Of a stretch of 42,294 nucleotides of DNA, positions 33,381 through 42,294 are shown in pieces. Source of the DNA: Blautia sp. (GTDB lineage: Bacteria; Bacillota; Clostridia; Lachnospirales; Lachnospiraceae). A program made the translations under genes and the position numbers. Below the pieces are notes generated by a model, which was not told where the DNA came from, searched no databases, and saw only the letters and a list, made by a program, of their open reading frames with translations. Numbering within the stretch: the first letter of the stretch is position 1; every line of letters begins with the position of its first letter. The stretch covers positions 1-42,294 of the forward strand of contig JAPFCU010000066.1 of NCBI GenBank assembly GCA_026169535.1, written 5' to 3'.

Positions 33381-35330
33381 TCAGCAGATTTCTGCACCTG
33401 CAGGCATATTTTTCTCAGGAGTCATCAGGGCAAGATTTCCCTCTGCATCTTCTGCACAGAGGATCATTCCCTCACTCAGCACTCCGGCAAGCTTGGCTGG
33501 TTTCAGGTTTGTTACTACCATTACCTTTTTGCCTACCATTTCCTCTGGAGTATAGTGAGCCTTGATACCGGATACGATCTGGCGAACCTGACTTCCGATC
33601 TTTACCTGAGAACAAAGGAGCTTTTTGGATTTTTTCACTGCTTCGCAGGCAATGATCTCGCCAACCTGGAACTGCAGCTTCTCAAAGTCCTCAAATGTAA
33701 TCTCTGCTTTCGGCTCAAGGTCAATTCCTGGCTCTTCTTCTTTTTCTTCCTGTACAGGTGGATGAAGTTCTTCTACCTTCGCCATTACCTCTTTCAGGTC
33801 AAGACGTGCAAACAGGATCTCCGGTTTCTCAACCACCTTGTTTCCGGACGGATACAGCCCGAAGGTCTTCAGAGATTCCAGATCACGCTTCTCAGCATTC
33901 AGCTGTGCAAGGATACGGTCTGTGGTATTCGGCATAAAAGCTTCCAGAAGAGCTGCTCCGATAGTGATTCCCTCAACCAGATTATAAAGAACAGTTGCAA
34001 GACGATCCTGCTTCTCTTCTTCCTTGGCAAGAGCCCATGGCATAGTCTCGTCAATATATTTGTTCAGACGTTTAAAGAGACTGAATACCTCTGTCATGGC
34101 GTCTGCCACACGAAGCTTATCCATCTTTGCAGAAACCTTGGCCGGTATACCAAGCACAAAGGATTTCATATCTTCATCAACCGGCTCTGTAACGCCCTTA
34201 TTCTCCACAACACCGCCAAAGTATTTGTTGGACATGGAGATTGTACGGTTTACAAGGTTTCCAAGTGTGTTGGCAAGCTCTGAGTTCAGACGCTCTACCA
34301 TCAGCTCCCATGTGATCACACCGTCGTTTTCAAAAGGCATCTCATGAAGCACGAAATAACGCACTGCATCCACACCGAAGAAATCTACCAGCTCGTCTGC
34401 ATAGAGAACATTTCCCTTGGACTTACTCATTTTTCCATCGCCCTGAAGCAGCCACGGATGACCAAATACCTGCTTCGGAAGAGGCAGATCCAGTGACATC
34501 AGGAAGATTGGCCAGTAAATTGTATGGAAACGGATGATATCCTTCCCGATCAGATGAAGATCTGCCGGCCACAGCTTATTAAACTGCTCTGTGCTGTCAC
34601 CGTCGCAGTCATAGCCGATTCCTGTAATATAGTTTGTAAGAGCGTCAAGCCATACATAAACCACATGCTTCGGATCAAAATCTACCGGGATTCCCCATTT
34701 AAAAGAGGTTCTGGATACACAAAGATCCTGCAGTCCCGGAAGAAGGAAGTTGTTCATCATCTCATTTTTACGGGATTCCGGCTGAATAAATTCCGGATGT
34801 GTCTTAATATGCTCAATCAGACGATCTGCGTATTTACTCATTTTAAAGAAATATGCTTCTTCCTTTGCCGGAACACATGGACGTCCGCAGTCCGGACATT
34901 TTCCGTCTACCAGCTGGCTTTCTGTAAAGAAAGATTCACATGGAGTACAGTACATTCCTTCGTAATGTCCCTTGTAAATATCTCCTTTTGCATACATTTT
35001 CTTAAAGATCTTCTGTACCTGCTTCTCATGATCTTCATCTGTAGTACGAATAAATTTATCATAGGAAGTGTTCATCAGATCCCAGATGTTTTTGATCTCA
35101 CCGGAAACATTATCCACAAATTCCTTTGGTGTGATCCCTGCTTCCTCCGCCTTTAATTCGATCTTCTGTCCATGCTCATCTGTTCCGGTCTGGAAAAATA
35201 CATCATAACCTTCCAGTCTTTTATAGCGGGCAATGGCATCTGCCAGAACAGCTTCGTAGGTATTTCCGATATGCGGCTTGCCGGAAGTGTAGGCAATGGC
35301 CGTTGTAATATAATATTTCTGTTTTTCCAT
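33381..35330 (-). CDS. metG: methionyl-tRNA synthetase
   Basis: 649-aa class I synthetase. The HIGH-type motif is [11 protein letters not shown] near residue 15. A zinc knuckle has two Cys pairs ([12 protein letters not shown]), and KMSKSKG is in the middle. The last ~110 residues are a fused tRNA-binding OB domain of the Trbp111/EMAP type ([20 protein letters not shown]). Start chosen at MEKQKYY, where AGGAGG lies about 10 nt upstream; the upstream frame to 35432 is unlikely to be coding. No T-box or other leader riboswitch was recognised in the 256 bp upstream. Confidence 0.97.
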   Translation of the reverse strand: MEKQKYYITTAIAYTSGKPHIGNTYEAVLADAIARYKRLEGYDVFFQTGTDEHGQKIELKAEEAGITPKEFVDNVSGEIKNIWDLMNTSYDKFIRTTDEDHEKQVQKIFKKMYAKGDIYKGHYEGMYCTPCESFFTESQLVDGKCPDCGRPCVPAKEEAYFFKMSKYADRLIEHIKTHPEFIQPESRKNEMMNNFLLPGLQDLCVSRTSFKWGIPVDFDPKHVVYVWLDALTNYITGIGYDCDGDSTEQFNKLWPADLHLIGKDIIRFHTIYWPIFLMSLDLPLPKQVFGHPWLLQGDGKMSKSKGNVLYADELVDFFGVDAVRYFVLHEMPFENDGVITWELMVERLNSELANTLGNLVNRTISMSNKYFGGVVENKGVTEPVDEDMKSFVLGIPAKVSAKMDKLRVADAMTEVFSLFKRLNKYIDETMPWALAKEEEKQDRLATVLYNLVEGITIGAALLEAFMPNTTDRILAQLNAEKRDLESLKTFGLYPSGNKVVEKPEILFARLDLKEVMAKVEELHPPVQEEKEEEPGIDLEPKAEITFEDFEKLQFQVGEIIACEAVKKSKKLLCSQVKIGSQVRQIVSGIKAHYTPEEMVGKKVMVVTNLKPAKLAGVLSEGMILCAEDAEGNLALMTPEKNMPAGAEIC

Positions 35331-35586
35331 TATGAAAAATCCTCCTGGGGGTATTGTGTAAATGATAAACTGCCTCGACAGCCGGATATACAGCCGACGG
35401 GCAAATGGAAATCGCTCCTTAAATACTAGCATATTTAAAAGGATTTAGCAAATTAGATTTTTATAATAAAAAAAATTTCATTTTAGGGTTCTTTCTCTTT
35501 CCAATCTTCAGATTGAATAAATCCCGGGAAAGTTCTATAATAGAAATATCTATAAAACGTATCTTACTAAACAAGGAGATTTTATT

Positions 35587-36690
35587 ATGATCATTAAAAA
35601 CGGACTTGTATTCCAGGAAGACGGAAGCTTTGCAAAAAAAGATCTGTACATCGAAAACGGCAGATTTGTTTCTGCCGAAGCAGAAGTATCTGACAAAACA
35701 GAATATGATGCTGACGGCTTAAAGGTTCTCCCGGGACTGGTAGATGTACACAGCCACGGCGCATTCGGACACGATTTTTGTGATGCAGATGCAGAAGGTC
35801 TGAAGGTGATCCTGAAATATGAAAAAGAACACGGCATCACTTCCTATTGTCCGACTTCCATGACTCTTGCCAAAGACAAGCTTATGGATATCTTTGCTAC
35901 TGCAACGCAGGTAGAACCGGATCCTTCCCGCGCCCGTATTATTGGCGTAAATATGGAAGGTCCCCTGATCGACATTGCCAAAAAAGGCGCACAGGCTGCC
36001 GAATATATCAGTGTACCGGACGTTTCTTTCTTCCGTCAGTGCAATGCGGCTTCCGGAAACCAGATCAGGCTGGTAACCCTTGCCCCTAACGTAGACCGCG
36101 CTTTTGAATTTATTGAAGCTGCCAAAGATGAAGTGGTTATCTCCATCGGACACACCACAGCAGACTACGATTGCGCCAAAAAAGCCATGGAGCTTGGTGT
36201 AAATCATGTCACTCATCTTTACAATGCCATGCCTCCCTTTGCTCACAGAGACCCGGGTGTGATCGGCGCAGCCTGTGACAGCGAAGACTGCATGGTTGAG
36301 TTGATATGTGACGGTTTCCACATCCACGGAAGTGTTGTCCGCACCACCTTTAAGATGTTTGGCGACGAACGTGTTATCCTCATTAGTGATTCCATGATGG
36401 CAACCGGTATGGAAAACGGTACCTATGAACTGGGCGGACAGAAAGTAACCATGAAAGACCGTCTGGCAACTCTTTCCAACGGCACCATCGCAGGTTCTGC
36501 TACCAACCTGTTTGACTGTATGAAAAAAGCCTTGGAATTCGGTATTCCCGAATCCACAGCTATTTTTGCAGCTACCAGAAACCCGGCAAAAAGCATCAAG
36601 GTCTACGATCAGGTAGGCTCTCTTACACCAGGTAAATTTGCAGATGTGCTTATTGTAGATGATGCTTATAACCTTGTAAAAGTATTCTGA
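35587..36690 (+). CDS. nagA: N-acetylglucosamine-6-phosphate deacetylase
   Basis: 367-aa amidohydrolase that deacetylates GlcNAc-6-phosphate in amino-sugar use and cell-wall recycling. It has the metal motif GLVDVHSHGAFGHDF near 50-65, MEGPLID, then ISIGHTTADYD, VTHLYNAMPPF and the catalytic-Asp segment LISDSMMATGM. AAGGAG lies 8 nt before the ATG. It stands alone without nagB or a PTS transporter. A hairpin follows. Confidence 0.96.
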   Translation: MIIKNGLVFQEDGSFAKKDLYIENGRFVSAEAEVSDKTEYDADGLKVLPGLVDVHSHGAFGHDFCDADAEGLKVILKYEKEHGITSYCPTSMTLAKDKLMDIFATATQVEPDPSRARIIGVNMEGPLIDIAKKGAQAAEYISVPDVSFFRQCNAASGNQIRLVTLAPNVDRAFEFIEAAKDEVVISIGHTTADYDCAKKAMELGVNHVTHLYNAMPPFAHRDPGVIGAACDSEDCMVELICDGFHIHGSVVRTTFKMFGDERVILISDSMMATGMENGTYELGGQKVTMKDRLATLSNGTIAGSATNLFDCMKKALEFGIPESTAIFAATRNPAKSIKVYDQVGSLTPGKFADVLIVDDAYNLVKVF

Positions 36691-36702
36691 TTTATCCTTT
36701 CA

Positions 36703-36750
36703 AAGCCCCCGGAACTGTGATCATATCCACAGCGCCAGGGGCTTGTTTAT
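36703..36750. terminator. terminator between nagA and the converging kinase gene
   Basis: Stem AAGCCCC-CGG/CCAGGGGCTT around a loop of about 24 nt, then GTTTATTTCGTTATTTT. It can serve both genes. Confidence 0.75.
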
Positions 36751-36769
36751 TTCGTTATTTTCTATTCAT

Positions 36770-39553
36770 TTATACTTCTTCGTTTTTCTGCGGAACTGCT
36801 TTTTCCTTTACCGCAAATACAATCGTTACCTTAAAGAGATCTCCATCCAGATAAAGCTTGAACTCTCCGCCCTGAAGCTCTGTAAGGCTCTTCGCAATGG
36901 AAAGTCCAAGACCGCTTCCCTCTGTGTTTCTGGAAACATCTCCCCGAATGAAACGTTCTGTCAGCTCGTCTGCCGATATGTTCAGCGGCTGTGCAGAAAT
37001 ATTTTTCAGAGAAAAGATCACTTTCTTCCGATTCACGCGAAGTTCCGCATACACTCTTGTATTTTCCATGGCATATTTGGCAACGTTTCCAAACACATTT
37101 TCCAGGACTCTCCACAGCCGTCTTCCATCTGCGCAGATAATTGCTTCCTCCTGATCGAAATGAACCATTATGGAAAGATTTTTTTCCTGGAAGCGTTCCT
37201 CAAATTCCCCGATCACCTGATGGATCAGTTCCACAAAATTCAGATCTGCCATTTCCAGAGAAATATTTCCCGTACTTGCCTTGGATGCCTCCACAACATC
37301 TTCCGTAAGAGTTTTCAGTCTCTGGGATTTCTCTTCCAGAATAGACAGATAACTCTGAATTTTGGGATCCTGCGGATTTTCTCTTTTCAAAAGATCCACA
37401 TAATTGATGATAGATGTCAAAGGCGTCTTAATATCGTGGGACACATTTGTAATCAGCTCTGTTTTCATCCTTTCATTTTTCAGACTTTTTTCCACAGCCG
37501 CATCCAGTCCCTCTCCGATCCGGTTGATGTAGTCTGCCATCTTTCTCTGCTCTCCGGTCAGTTTATCCAGAGGAATCTTGTACTGAAGTTCTCCATCAGT
37601 GATACGTTTCAGACCATCCAGGATCAGCTCACGCCCTCTGGCTTTTTTGAGAAAGCAGATCAGACCCAGAAGATCCAGCACCGCCAGCAGAAAGAGCATC
37701 TCCGCCAATCCCGAGAAAATAAAGGCGCAGAGCAGGAACTGAAGGAAACAGAAAGCTGTAAAAATCAGTGCCGTTTTCACCCGGCTGACTGTATTCTCAG
37801 CAAAAAAATTTATGGAATTTCGACACATTTTCCAAAGTTTCCGGCATACTTTCACTGTTAATTTCCATATTTTTCTCAGAAGAGAATTTTTCCAGAGGGT
37901 CTTTGCCTTAATTCGTCGTACCAGACTCAGCCATCCAATGAAAATCCACACTGCTGTCCATGTCCCGAGAGCAGCTACAAAAAGTACAATGTATTTCAGC
38001 TTATCTAAGGAATCGGCCACATTAACTCCCAACCCCAGGATAAGCGCAAACGGAACGCCCCATAATACTGCCACAGCACAGGCGCCAATTTCTGTACACC
38101 AACGGTCAAAGAAATTCAGCTGCACAGTTTCTTCCTCATTATTCCGTCCTGCTCCTGCCGTAAGAACAATCAGACAGATCAGAAAAATAAGAGTTCCTGC
38201 TGCAAAAAGTATCATGGACGGCATCAGCCATTTAGAATATTTCTCATAATTTTCCGCATCTTCCGCCATAATATCCTGTACCGGAAAATCTTTATCCACC
38301 CAGGCCGCAAAGACAAATTCTTTATTCTGATCATTAAGTCCTACATTTTCTACCATGTGCTGCCAGAGAGACAGTCCCATGGAGCCGGTAAGATCTTCTG
38401 CAAGATGCTGGAGCCCAGAAGCAGTTTTGTCTCCTGCAAAAGTCAGATTGGATCTTCCGTCTTCCGGAGCTGTTCCAAGGATTACATAAGGATCTTTTCC
38501 GTCCTCCACTTCCTTGATTATTTTTTCGTAATCTCCGGCTTCTGCATTGGACATTATTTTTTCACCTGGCTTTCCCGGATCCGTAACAAGAAGATAACTG
38601 AGATTTGTTTTCCCTTCCACGTAATTCTGTTTCAGCATTTTTTCAGATATTTTGACAACCCTTATTTGATCCAGTGCATCTGTTAATGCCATAAACGCCT
38701 GATTCAGTTTCCCTTCCCACTGAGGCTCCTCATTGAGAATATCCAGGATACTGTCTGCACCTGCCGGAGGAAATGCTTCCGCAATCTGGTAATCAGATTC
38801 CTCATTGATCACATTTCTGTAAACCATCTCGCCGTCTTTATCTCCAACACCCAGTACACCGGAGTTTAGAATCCCCACATTACTGTCAAGATAATACTGC
38901 TCTTCTCCATAATACTCATAAGCTGCATAATCATGATTTTTCAGGCATGCCAGAATCCCCTGCTTTGCAAGTTCATCTACACCTTCTGTCCCAGAAGCTT
39001 CCGGTTCCAATGGCATATAGTCCTCTGCATACTCTGCATTTTCCTCATATTCCTCATACGAGACAACATTACTGGAAGGAGCCAGAAATTCCAATTCTCC
39101 ATCCAGAATCTTTTTTTCAAACTCATCATAATACATGTATTCCGGACTTCCGTCCGGCTTTACACAGATCAGAATGTCATCTGTCATAGTATTCCAGTCA
39201 TCGATCTCTGCCCATTTTTTCAAATCACTGAGCTTATAACTTAATCCGGTAAGCTTCTCCTCCGTGGGATTCCTACTCTGCAGAATTTCTCCCAGATCAA
39301 TGTTTTCCCCACCCTGTTCCGAATGAAAAAGTTGTGTATATGCCAAAGCATGAAGCACTTTATAAGTATTATCATACATACTTCGTTCAAAGCTGCGGGA
39401 TTCCAGATAGCTTCCTTTATCCAGAGGGTTCACGCCCATGCTCATGATTCCTGCCGCAGACGTTCCTCCTGCTGCTGCAGCCGTAAGGGAAGCAATTCCC
39501 ACCACTGCGGCCACAGTTTTCACCATGCCGTTTCTATACCATTTTTTCTTCAT
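36770..39553 (-). CDS. large membrane sensor histidine kinase
   Basis: 927 aa. An N-terminal hydrophobic segment (about 11-36) is followed by a very large extracytoplasmic region of about 400 residues, rich in Glu/Asp/Tyr, with no domain I recognise. From about 448 there are several membrane helices, including two pairs near 490-545 and 600-640. The HisKA segment is TNVSHDIKTPLTSIINYVDL, then HATPase_c with N box (LENVFGNVAKYAMEN) and G box (GSGLGLSIAKSL). It is downstream of its response regulator by 48 nt, the reverse of the more common RR-HK size balance but the usual order. The signal it senses is unknown. Confidence 0.92.
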   Translation of the reverse strand: MKKKWYRNGMVKTVAAVVGIASLTAAAAGGTSAAGIMSMGVNPLDKGSYLESRSFERSMYDNTYKVLHALAYTQLFHSEQGGENIDLGEILQSRNPTEEKLTGLSYKLSDLKKWAEIDDWNTMTDDILICVKPDGSPEYMYYDEFEKKILDGELEFLAPSSNVVSYEEYEENAEYAEDYMPLEPEASGTEGVDELAKQGILACLKNHDYAAYEYYGEEQYYLDSNVGILNSGVLGVGDKDGEMVYRNVINEESDYQIAEAFPPAGADSILDILNEEPQWEGKLNQAFMALTDALDQIRVVKISEKMLKQNYVEGKTNLSYLLVTDPGKPGEKIMSNAEAGDYEKIIKEVEDGKDPYVILGTAPEDGRSNLTFAGDKTASGLQHLAEDLTGSMGLSLWQHMVENVGLNDQNKEFVFAAWVDKDFPVQDIMAEDAENYEKYSKWLMPSMILFAAGTLIFLICLIVLTAGAGRNNEEETVQLNFFDRWCTEIGACAVAVLWGVPFALILGLGVNVADSLDKLKYIVLFVAALGTWTAVWIFIGWLSLVRRIKAKTLWKNSLLRKIWKLTVKVCRKLWKMCRNSINFFAENTVSRVKTALIFTAFCFLQFLLCAFIFSGLAEMLFLLAVLDLLGLICFLKKARGRELILDGLKRITDGELQYKIPLDKLTGEQRKMADYINRIGEGLDAAVEKSLKNERMKTELITNVSHDIKTPLTSIINYVDLLKRENPQDPKIQSYLSILEEKSQRLKTLTEDVVEASKASTGNISLEMADLNFVELIHQVIGEFEERFQEKNLSIMVHFDQEEAIICADGRRLWRVLENVFGNVAKYAMENTRVYAELRVNRKKVIFSLKNISAQPLNISADELTERFIRGDVSRNTEGSGLGLSIAKSLTELQGGEFKLYLDGDLFKVTIVFAVKEKAVPQKNEEV

Positions 39554-39601
39554 AAAAATTACCCCTTTCCAGACACCTGATATATACTTTTTATTGTTCC
39601 C

Positions 39602-40294
39602 TTAAAGCTTTTCCACCTTATAACCCAGCCCCCATACTACCTTCAGATATCTGGGTTCCTTTGGATTGATCTCTATTTTTTCCCGTATATGCCGGATATG
39701 AACTGCCACAGTATTATCTGCCGCAATAGCTTCCTCATTCCAGATATTCTCATAAATCTGGTTAATTGAAAAAACTCTTCCCTTGTTTTTTACAAGAAAC
39801 AGGAGGATCCTGTACTCAATAGGTGTCAGTTTCACCGTATCTCCGTCTACCCGAACTTCCTTACGGTCATCATCAATGATCAGACCGCCAGTCTCATAAA
39901 CATTGGCTTTTTTCTGAGAAACTGCACCAAGCTGGGTATATCTGCGGAGCTGAGATCTGACTCTGGCCACCAGTTCCAGCGGATTAAAAGGTTTCGTCAC
40001 ATAATCATCTGCTCCTACGTTCAGTCCCAGAATCTTATCTGCATCTTCAGATTTTGCCGAAAGAATAATAATGGGAAGGGGATTTTCCTCCCGGATCTTG
40101 AGAGTTGCCCGTATCCCGTCCAGTTTCGGCATCATCACATCGATCACCAGCAGATCCACCGGATTGTCCCGTAATTTTCGAAGAGCCTCCTCTCCGTCAT
40201 AAGCTTTCAGAATATGATGACCCTCCTGTGAAAGATAAATCTCTATTGCATCCACAATTGCTCTGTCATCATCACAAACCAGTATTTCTGCCAC
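39602..40294 (-). CDS. OmpR/PhoB-family response regulator
   Basis: 230 aa. The receiver has CDDD at 7-10, Asp52 (VIDVMMP) and the KPF motif near 102. The C-terminal winged helix (about 130-229) has LTPIEYRILLFLVKNKGRVF and then NTVAVHIRHIREKIE. Start placed at GTG 40294, which has AGGAGG about 9 nt upstream; an ATG-initiated frame from 40336 has no binding site and would add an unrelated extension. First gene of the pair with the large kinase. Confidence 0.95.
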   Translation of the reverse strand: MAEILVCDDDRAIVDAIEIYLSQEGHHILKAYDGEEALRKLRDNPVDLLVIDVMMPKLDGIRATLKIREENPLPIIILSAKSEDADKILGLNVGADDYVTKPFNPLELVARVRSQLRRYTQLGAVSQKKANVYETGGLIIDDDRKEVRVDGDTVKLTPIEYRILLFLVKNKGRVFSINQIYENIWNEEAIAADNTVAVHIRHIREKIEINPKEPRYLKVVWGLGYKVEKL

Positions 40295-40399
40295 GTCCTT
40301 GTACCTCCTAAAAAAATAAATGCTGCATCGGATCACAAAATCTTTTCTGTGTTCCGTTATCTAAAGAATATCAGGTGAGCTTTAAGATAAATGGGGTAA

Positions 40400-40411
40400 T
40401 TTCTTAAGAAA
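40400..40411. promoter_or_regulatory. 12-bp palindrome upstream of the response regulator
   Basis: TTTCTTAAGAAA lies about 105 bp before the regulator start, in the divergent region shared with the Fur-family gene. Candidate operator only. Confidence 0.25.
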
Positions 40412-40517
40412 TTCTTATTTTTACAGTATATCATAAGGAATTCCATAAGCAAAGTATCCTGTGTATGAACTCTCTTTTATGGGGAATACTAATATTATTC
40501 TTTTCATCACATTTTAC

Positions 40518-40566
40518 TTGACAAAATCACTACAGTTTTATATAATATCAGTAACCATTATTGTTA
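40518..40566 (+). promoter_or_regulatory. sigma-A promoter and palindromic operator of the PerR-like gene
   Basis: TTGACA (40518-40523) and TATAAT (40541-40546) are both perfect, with a 17-bp spacer. Five bases downstream is a 7-1-7 inverted repeat TAACCAT-T-ATTGTTA (40552-40566), the geometry of PerR boxes. It covers the expected transcription start, so binding should repress. The same element stands before the reverse rubrerythrin gene. Confidence 0.8.
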
Positions 40567-40588
40567 TCAAAGAGAAAGGAGGGTGCTT

Positions 40589-40984
40589 ATGGCTGCATTA
40601 AAGTACAGCAGACAGCGCGAATCCATCAAGGAATTTCTGATGACACGCACAGATCACCCCACCGCTGATATGGTATATGAGAATATGAAACTAATCTACC
40701 CGAATATCAGTCTGGGAACTGTGTACCGCAATCTTTCTCTGCTTTCTGATCTTGGCGAGATCAAAAAACTTGCCAGTTTCGGTGGTGCTGACCGTTTTGA
40801 TGGAAGGATAGAGCCTCATTGTCACTTTATGTGCACAGACTGTGGCTGTGTGATAGATCTTGAAACGGAAAACATGCAGGATATCCTGAAAAGAGCCGGC
40901 GAACATTTTAACGGCAAGATTACTGACTGTAGTGCCAGATTCTTCGGAGTGTGTGAAGATTGCATGAAAAGAGAAAAAAATTAA
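40589..40984 (+). CDS. perR: Fur-family regulator, PerR-like
   Basis: 131 aa. The winged helix includes TADMVYENMKLIYPNISLGT followed by VYRNLSLLSDLGEI. The C-terminal dimer domain holds two Cys pairs for structural zinc (CTDC, CEDC). It also has Asp/His residues (DRFDGRIEPHCHF) that can form the regulatory metal site. It should repress peroxide-defence genes and lose binding on oxidation. Start at ATG 40589, six or so nt after AAAGGAGGG; an upstream GTG is inside the binding site region. The operator at its own promoter suggests autorepression. Fur or Zur cannot be fully excluded by eye; the neighbouring rubrerythrins favour PerR. Confidence 0.88.
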   Translation: MAALKYSRQRESIKEFLMTRTDHPTADMVYENMKLIYPNISLGTVYRNLSLLSDLGEIKKLASFGGADRFDGRIEPHCHFMCTDCGCVIDLETENMQDILKRAGEHFNGKITDCSARFFGVCEDCMKREKN

Positions 40985-40993
40985 GAATTTCAC

Positions 40994-41055
40994 TTGACAT
41001 TTACAAAACAGTGTGGTAAATTATAGACATAGCAAAACAGTAACGATTACTATTA
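40994..41055 (+). promoter_or_regulatory. promoter and PerR-type operator of reverse rubrerythrin
   Basis: TTGACA (40994-40999), 17-bp spacer, weak -10 TAAATT (41017-41022). The operator TAACGAT-T-ACTATTA is at 41041-41055. The 22-bp block around it matches the perR operator block in 18 of 22 positions. Confidence 0.72.
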
Positions 41056-41094
41056 TTAAAAAAATAATTCATTAAAGAAAAGGAGATTTAAATT

Positions 41095-41637
41095 ATGGCT
41101 AAATGGGTATGTAGTGTATGCGGTTATGTTTACGAAGGAGAAAATGCACCGGAGGTATGTCCAATCTGTAAAGCTCCAGCTGAGAAATTCACAAAACAGG
41201 AAGAGGGCATGACATGGGCTGCAGAGCACGTTGTAGGCGTAGCTCAGGGCGTTAGCGAAGACATCCTTGCTGACCTTCGTGCAAACTTTGAAGGCGAGTG
41301 CTCTGAAGTTGGTATGTATCTTGCAATGGCAAGAGTTGCTCACAGAGAGGGATATCCGGAAATCGGTCTCTACTGGGAGAAAGCAGCTTACGAAGAAGCT
41401 GAGCATGCTTCCAAATTTGCAGAGCTTCTTGGCGAAGTTGTAACTAACAGCACAAAGAAAAACCTCGAAATGCGTGTTGCAGCTGAAAACGGCGCTACAG
41501 CAGGTAAATTCGATCTTGCAAAACGTGCAAAAGCTGCTAACCTTGATGCAATCCATGACACAGTTCATGAGATGGCTCGTGACGAGGCAAGACACGGAAA
41601 AGCATTCCAGGGTCTTCTTGAGAGATACTTTGGCTAA
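41095..41637 (+). CDS. reverse rubrerythrin (NADH-linked peroxide reductase component)
   Basis: 180 aa. The domain order is inverted relative to classical rubrerythrin. Rubredoxin Fe(Cys)4 comes first (Cys6, Cys9, Cys22, Cys25), then a four-helix diiron domain with Glu/His ligands ([44 protein letters not shown]). In clostridia such proteins reduce H2O2 and O2 with electrons from NADH via rubredoxin reductases, and belong to the PerR regulon. AAGGAGA precedes the ATG. Codon use is strongly biased, as expected of a highly expressed gene. Confidence 0.95.
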   Translation: MAKWVCSVCGYVYEGENAPEVCPICKAPAEKFTKQEEGMTWAAEHVVGVAQGVSEDILADLRANFEGECSEVGMYLAMARVAHREGYPEIGLYWEKAAYEEAEHASKFAELLGEVVTNSTKKNLEMRVAAENGATAGKFDLAKRAKAANLDAIHDTVHEMARDEARHGKAFQGLLERYFG

Positions 41638-41647
41638 AAATAAAATT

Positions 41648-41676
41648 CCCCGGAGAACTTCTCCGGGGTTTTCTTT
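41648..41676 (+). terminator. terminator between the two rubrerythrin genes
   Basis: Perfect 8-bp stem CCCCGGAG/CTCCGGGG with a 5-nt loop, then TTTTCTTTT. The second rubrerythrin is reached by readthrough or its own promoter. Confidence 0.9.
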
Positions 41677-41709
41677 TATCATCATGATTAAAAATAAGGA
41701 GGAACATCT

Positions 41710-42246
41710 ATGTCAAAATATACCGGAACCAAAACCGAAAAAAATCTGATGAAAGCGTTTGCCGGAGAATCCCAGGCAAGAAATAAATATACTTATTTTG
41801 CTTCCGCTGCCAAAAAGGCCGGCTATGAGCAGCTGGCAGCCCTCTATCTGGAAACAGCAGATCAGGAAAAAGAACATGCCAAAATGTGGTTCAAGGAATT
41901 TCACGGCATCCATGACATTGAATCCAATCTGGAAGATGCTGCTGCAGGCGAAAACTTCGAGTGGACAGATATGTATGCCCGTATGGCAAGAGAAGCCCGG
42001 GAAGAAGGTTTTGAAGAACTTGCCGAAAAATTTGAAGGTGTTGCCAGAGTAGAAGCCGCTCATGAAGCGCGCTACAAAAAACTTCTGGAATCCTACAAAG
42101 CTGACAAAACCTTTAAGGGTGATGCTCCTCTTGGCTGGAAGTGTCGTAACTGTGGATATATTCATATGGCTGACGAAGCTCCTGAAGTATGTCCGGTATG
42201 TGCCCATCCAAGAGCTTATTTTGAGCGCAAAGTCGAGAATTATTGA
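41710..42246 (+). CDS. rbr: rubrerythrin (classical domain order)
   Basis: 178 aa. The N-terminal ferritin-like diiron domain (about 1-135) has the ligand helices [32 protein letters not shown] and [14 protein letters not shown]. The C-terminal rubredoxin domain carries Cys pairs in KCRNCGYI and CPVCAHP. It is a peroxide-scavenging enzyme of anaerobes. AAGGAGGAA lies 7 nt before the ATG. It stands 72 nt after reverse rubrerythrin across a terminator, and no second operator was found in that gap. Confidence 0.95.
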   Translation: MSKYTGTKTEKNLMKAFAGESQARNKYTYFASAAKKAGYEQLAALYLETADQEKEHAKMWFKEFHGIHDIESNLEDAAAGENFEWTDMYARMAREAREEGFEELAEKFEGVARVEAAHEARYKKLLESYKADKTFKGDAPLGWKCRNCGYIHMADEAPEVCPVCAHPRAYFERKVENY

Positions 42247-42294
42247 TCTTCTTTCGTCTGAAATCATGTGTGAAAATAATGTTATTTAACTCTA

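Noticed and set aside
35331..35586. Possible T-box or SAM riboswitch upstream of metG
   Set aside because: No T-box sequence (TGGNACCGCG type), no leader terminator-antiterminator pair and no SAM-box pattern found on the minus strand.

Overview
The window reads as an ordinary chromosomal segment of a strict-anaerobe Firmicute, most likely a gut Lachnospiraceae (Blautia-like; the genus is a guess). Reasons: a bacterial V-type ATPase operon, adjacent rubrerythrin and reverse rubrerythrin under a Fur-family regulator, AGGAGG-type ribosome binding sites almost everywhere, short intergenic hairpin terminators, and an Agr-like quorum-sensing locus next to phage-type lysis genes. No rRNA, CRISPR array, transposase or integrase was seen.

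Layout. 0.2-1.3 kb: tRNA-Lys, a small unrecognised gene and trmB, all on the minus strand. 1.5-10.1 kb: a complete nine-gene V-type ATPase operon on the plus strand (H/G-like stalk, C, I, K, F, E, A, B, D), closed by a strong terminator at 10.17 kb. 10.14-10.58 kb: a non-coding AT-rich stretch holding six exact DnaA-box consensus matches, an origin-like or DnaA-titration-like cluster. 10.6-12.2 kb: a secreted NlpC/P60 hydrolase and an orphan LytTR response regulator.

12.35-22.5 kb is the accessory part and looks more AT-rich, especially 14-16.4 kb. It holds a small TcdR/UviA-like sigma factor translationally coupled to a TcdE-type holin; a minus-strand cassette of Agr-type histidine kinase, two XRE regulators and a LytTR regulator; a divergent AgrB peptidase with an intact His/Cys dyad but no recognisable AgrD peptide gene; two endolysin-like CHAP proteins without signal peptides; two recently duplicated lipoproteins; and a YczE/YyaS-type membrane protein. 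My inference is a peptide- and sigma-controlled lysis or holin-mediated release module. Every link in that chain is unproven.

22.7-36.7 kb is mostly housekeeping: a secreted protein of unknown function, a TrpB2-type enzyme beside thioredoxin reductase, a DUF885 protein, a MarR regulator, a CapA-like phosphoesterase, TatD, a molybdenum cofactor cluster (MOSC, MogA/MoaB, MoaA, MoaC), MetG and NagA. 36.8-40.3 kb is a two-component system with a very large membrane sensor. 40.5-42.2 kb is a peroxide-defence group: PerR-like regulator, reverse rubrerythrin and rubrerythrin. The first two share a nearly identical palindromic operator downstream of sigma-A-like promoters.
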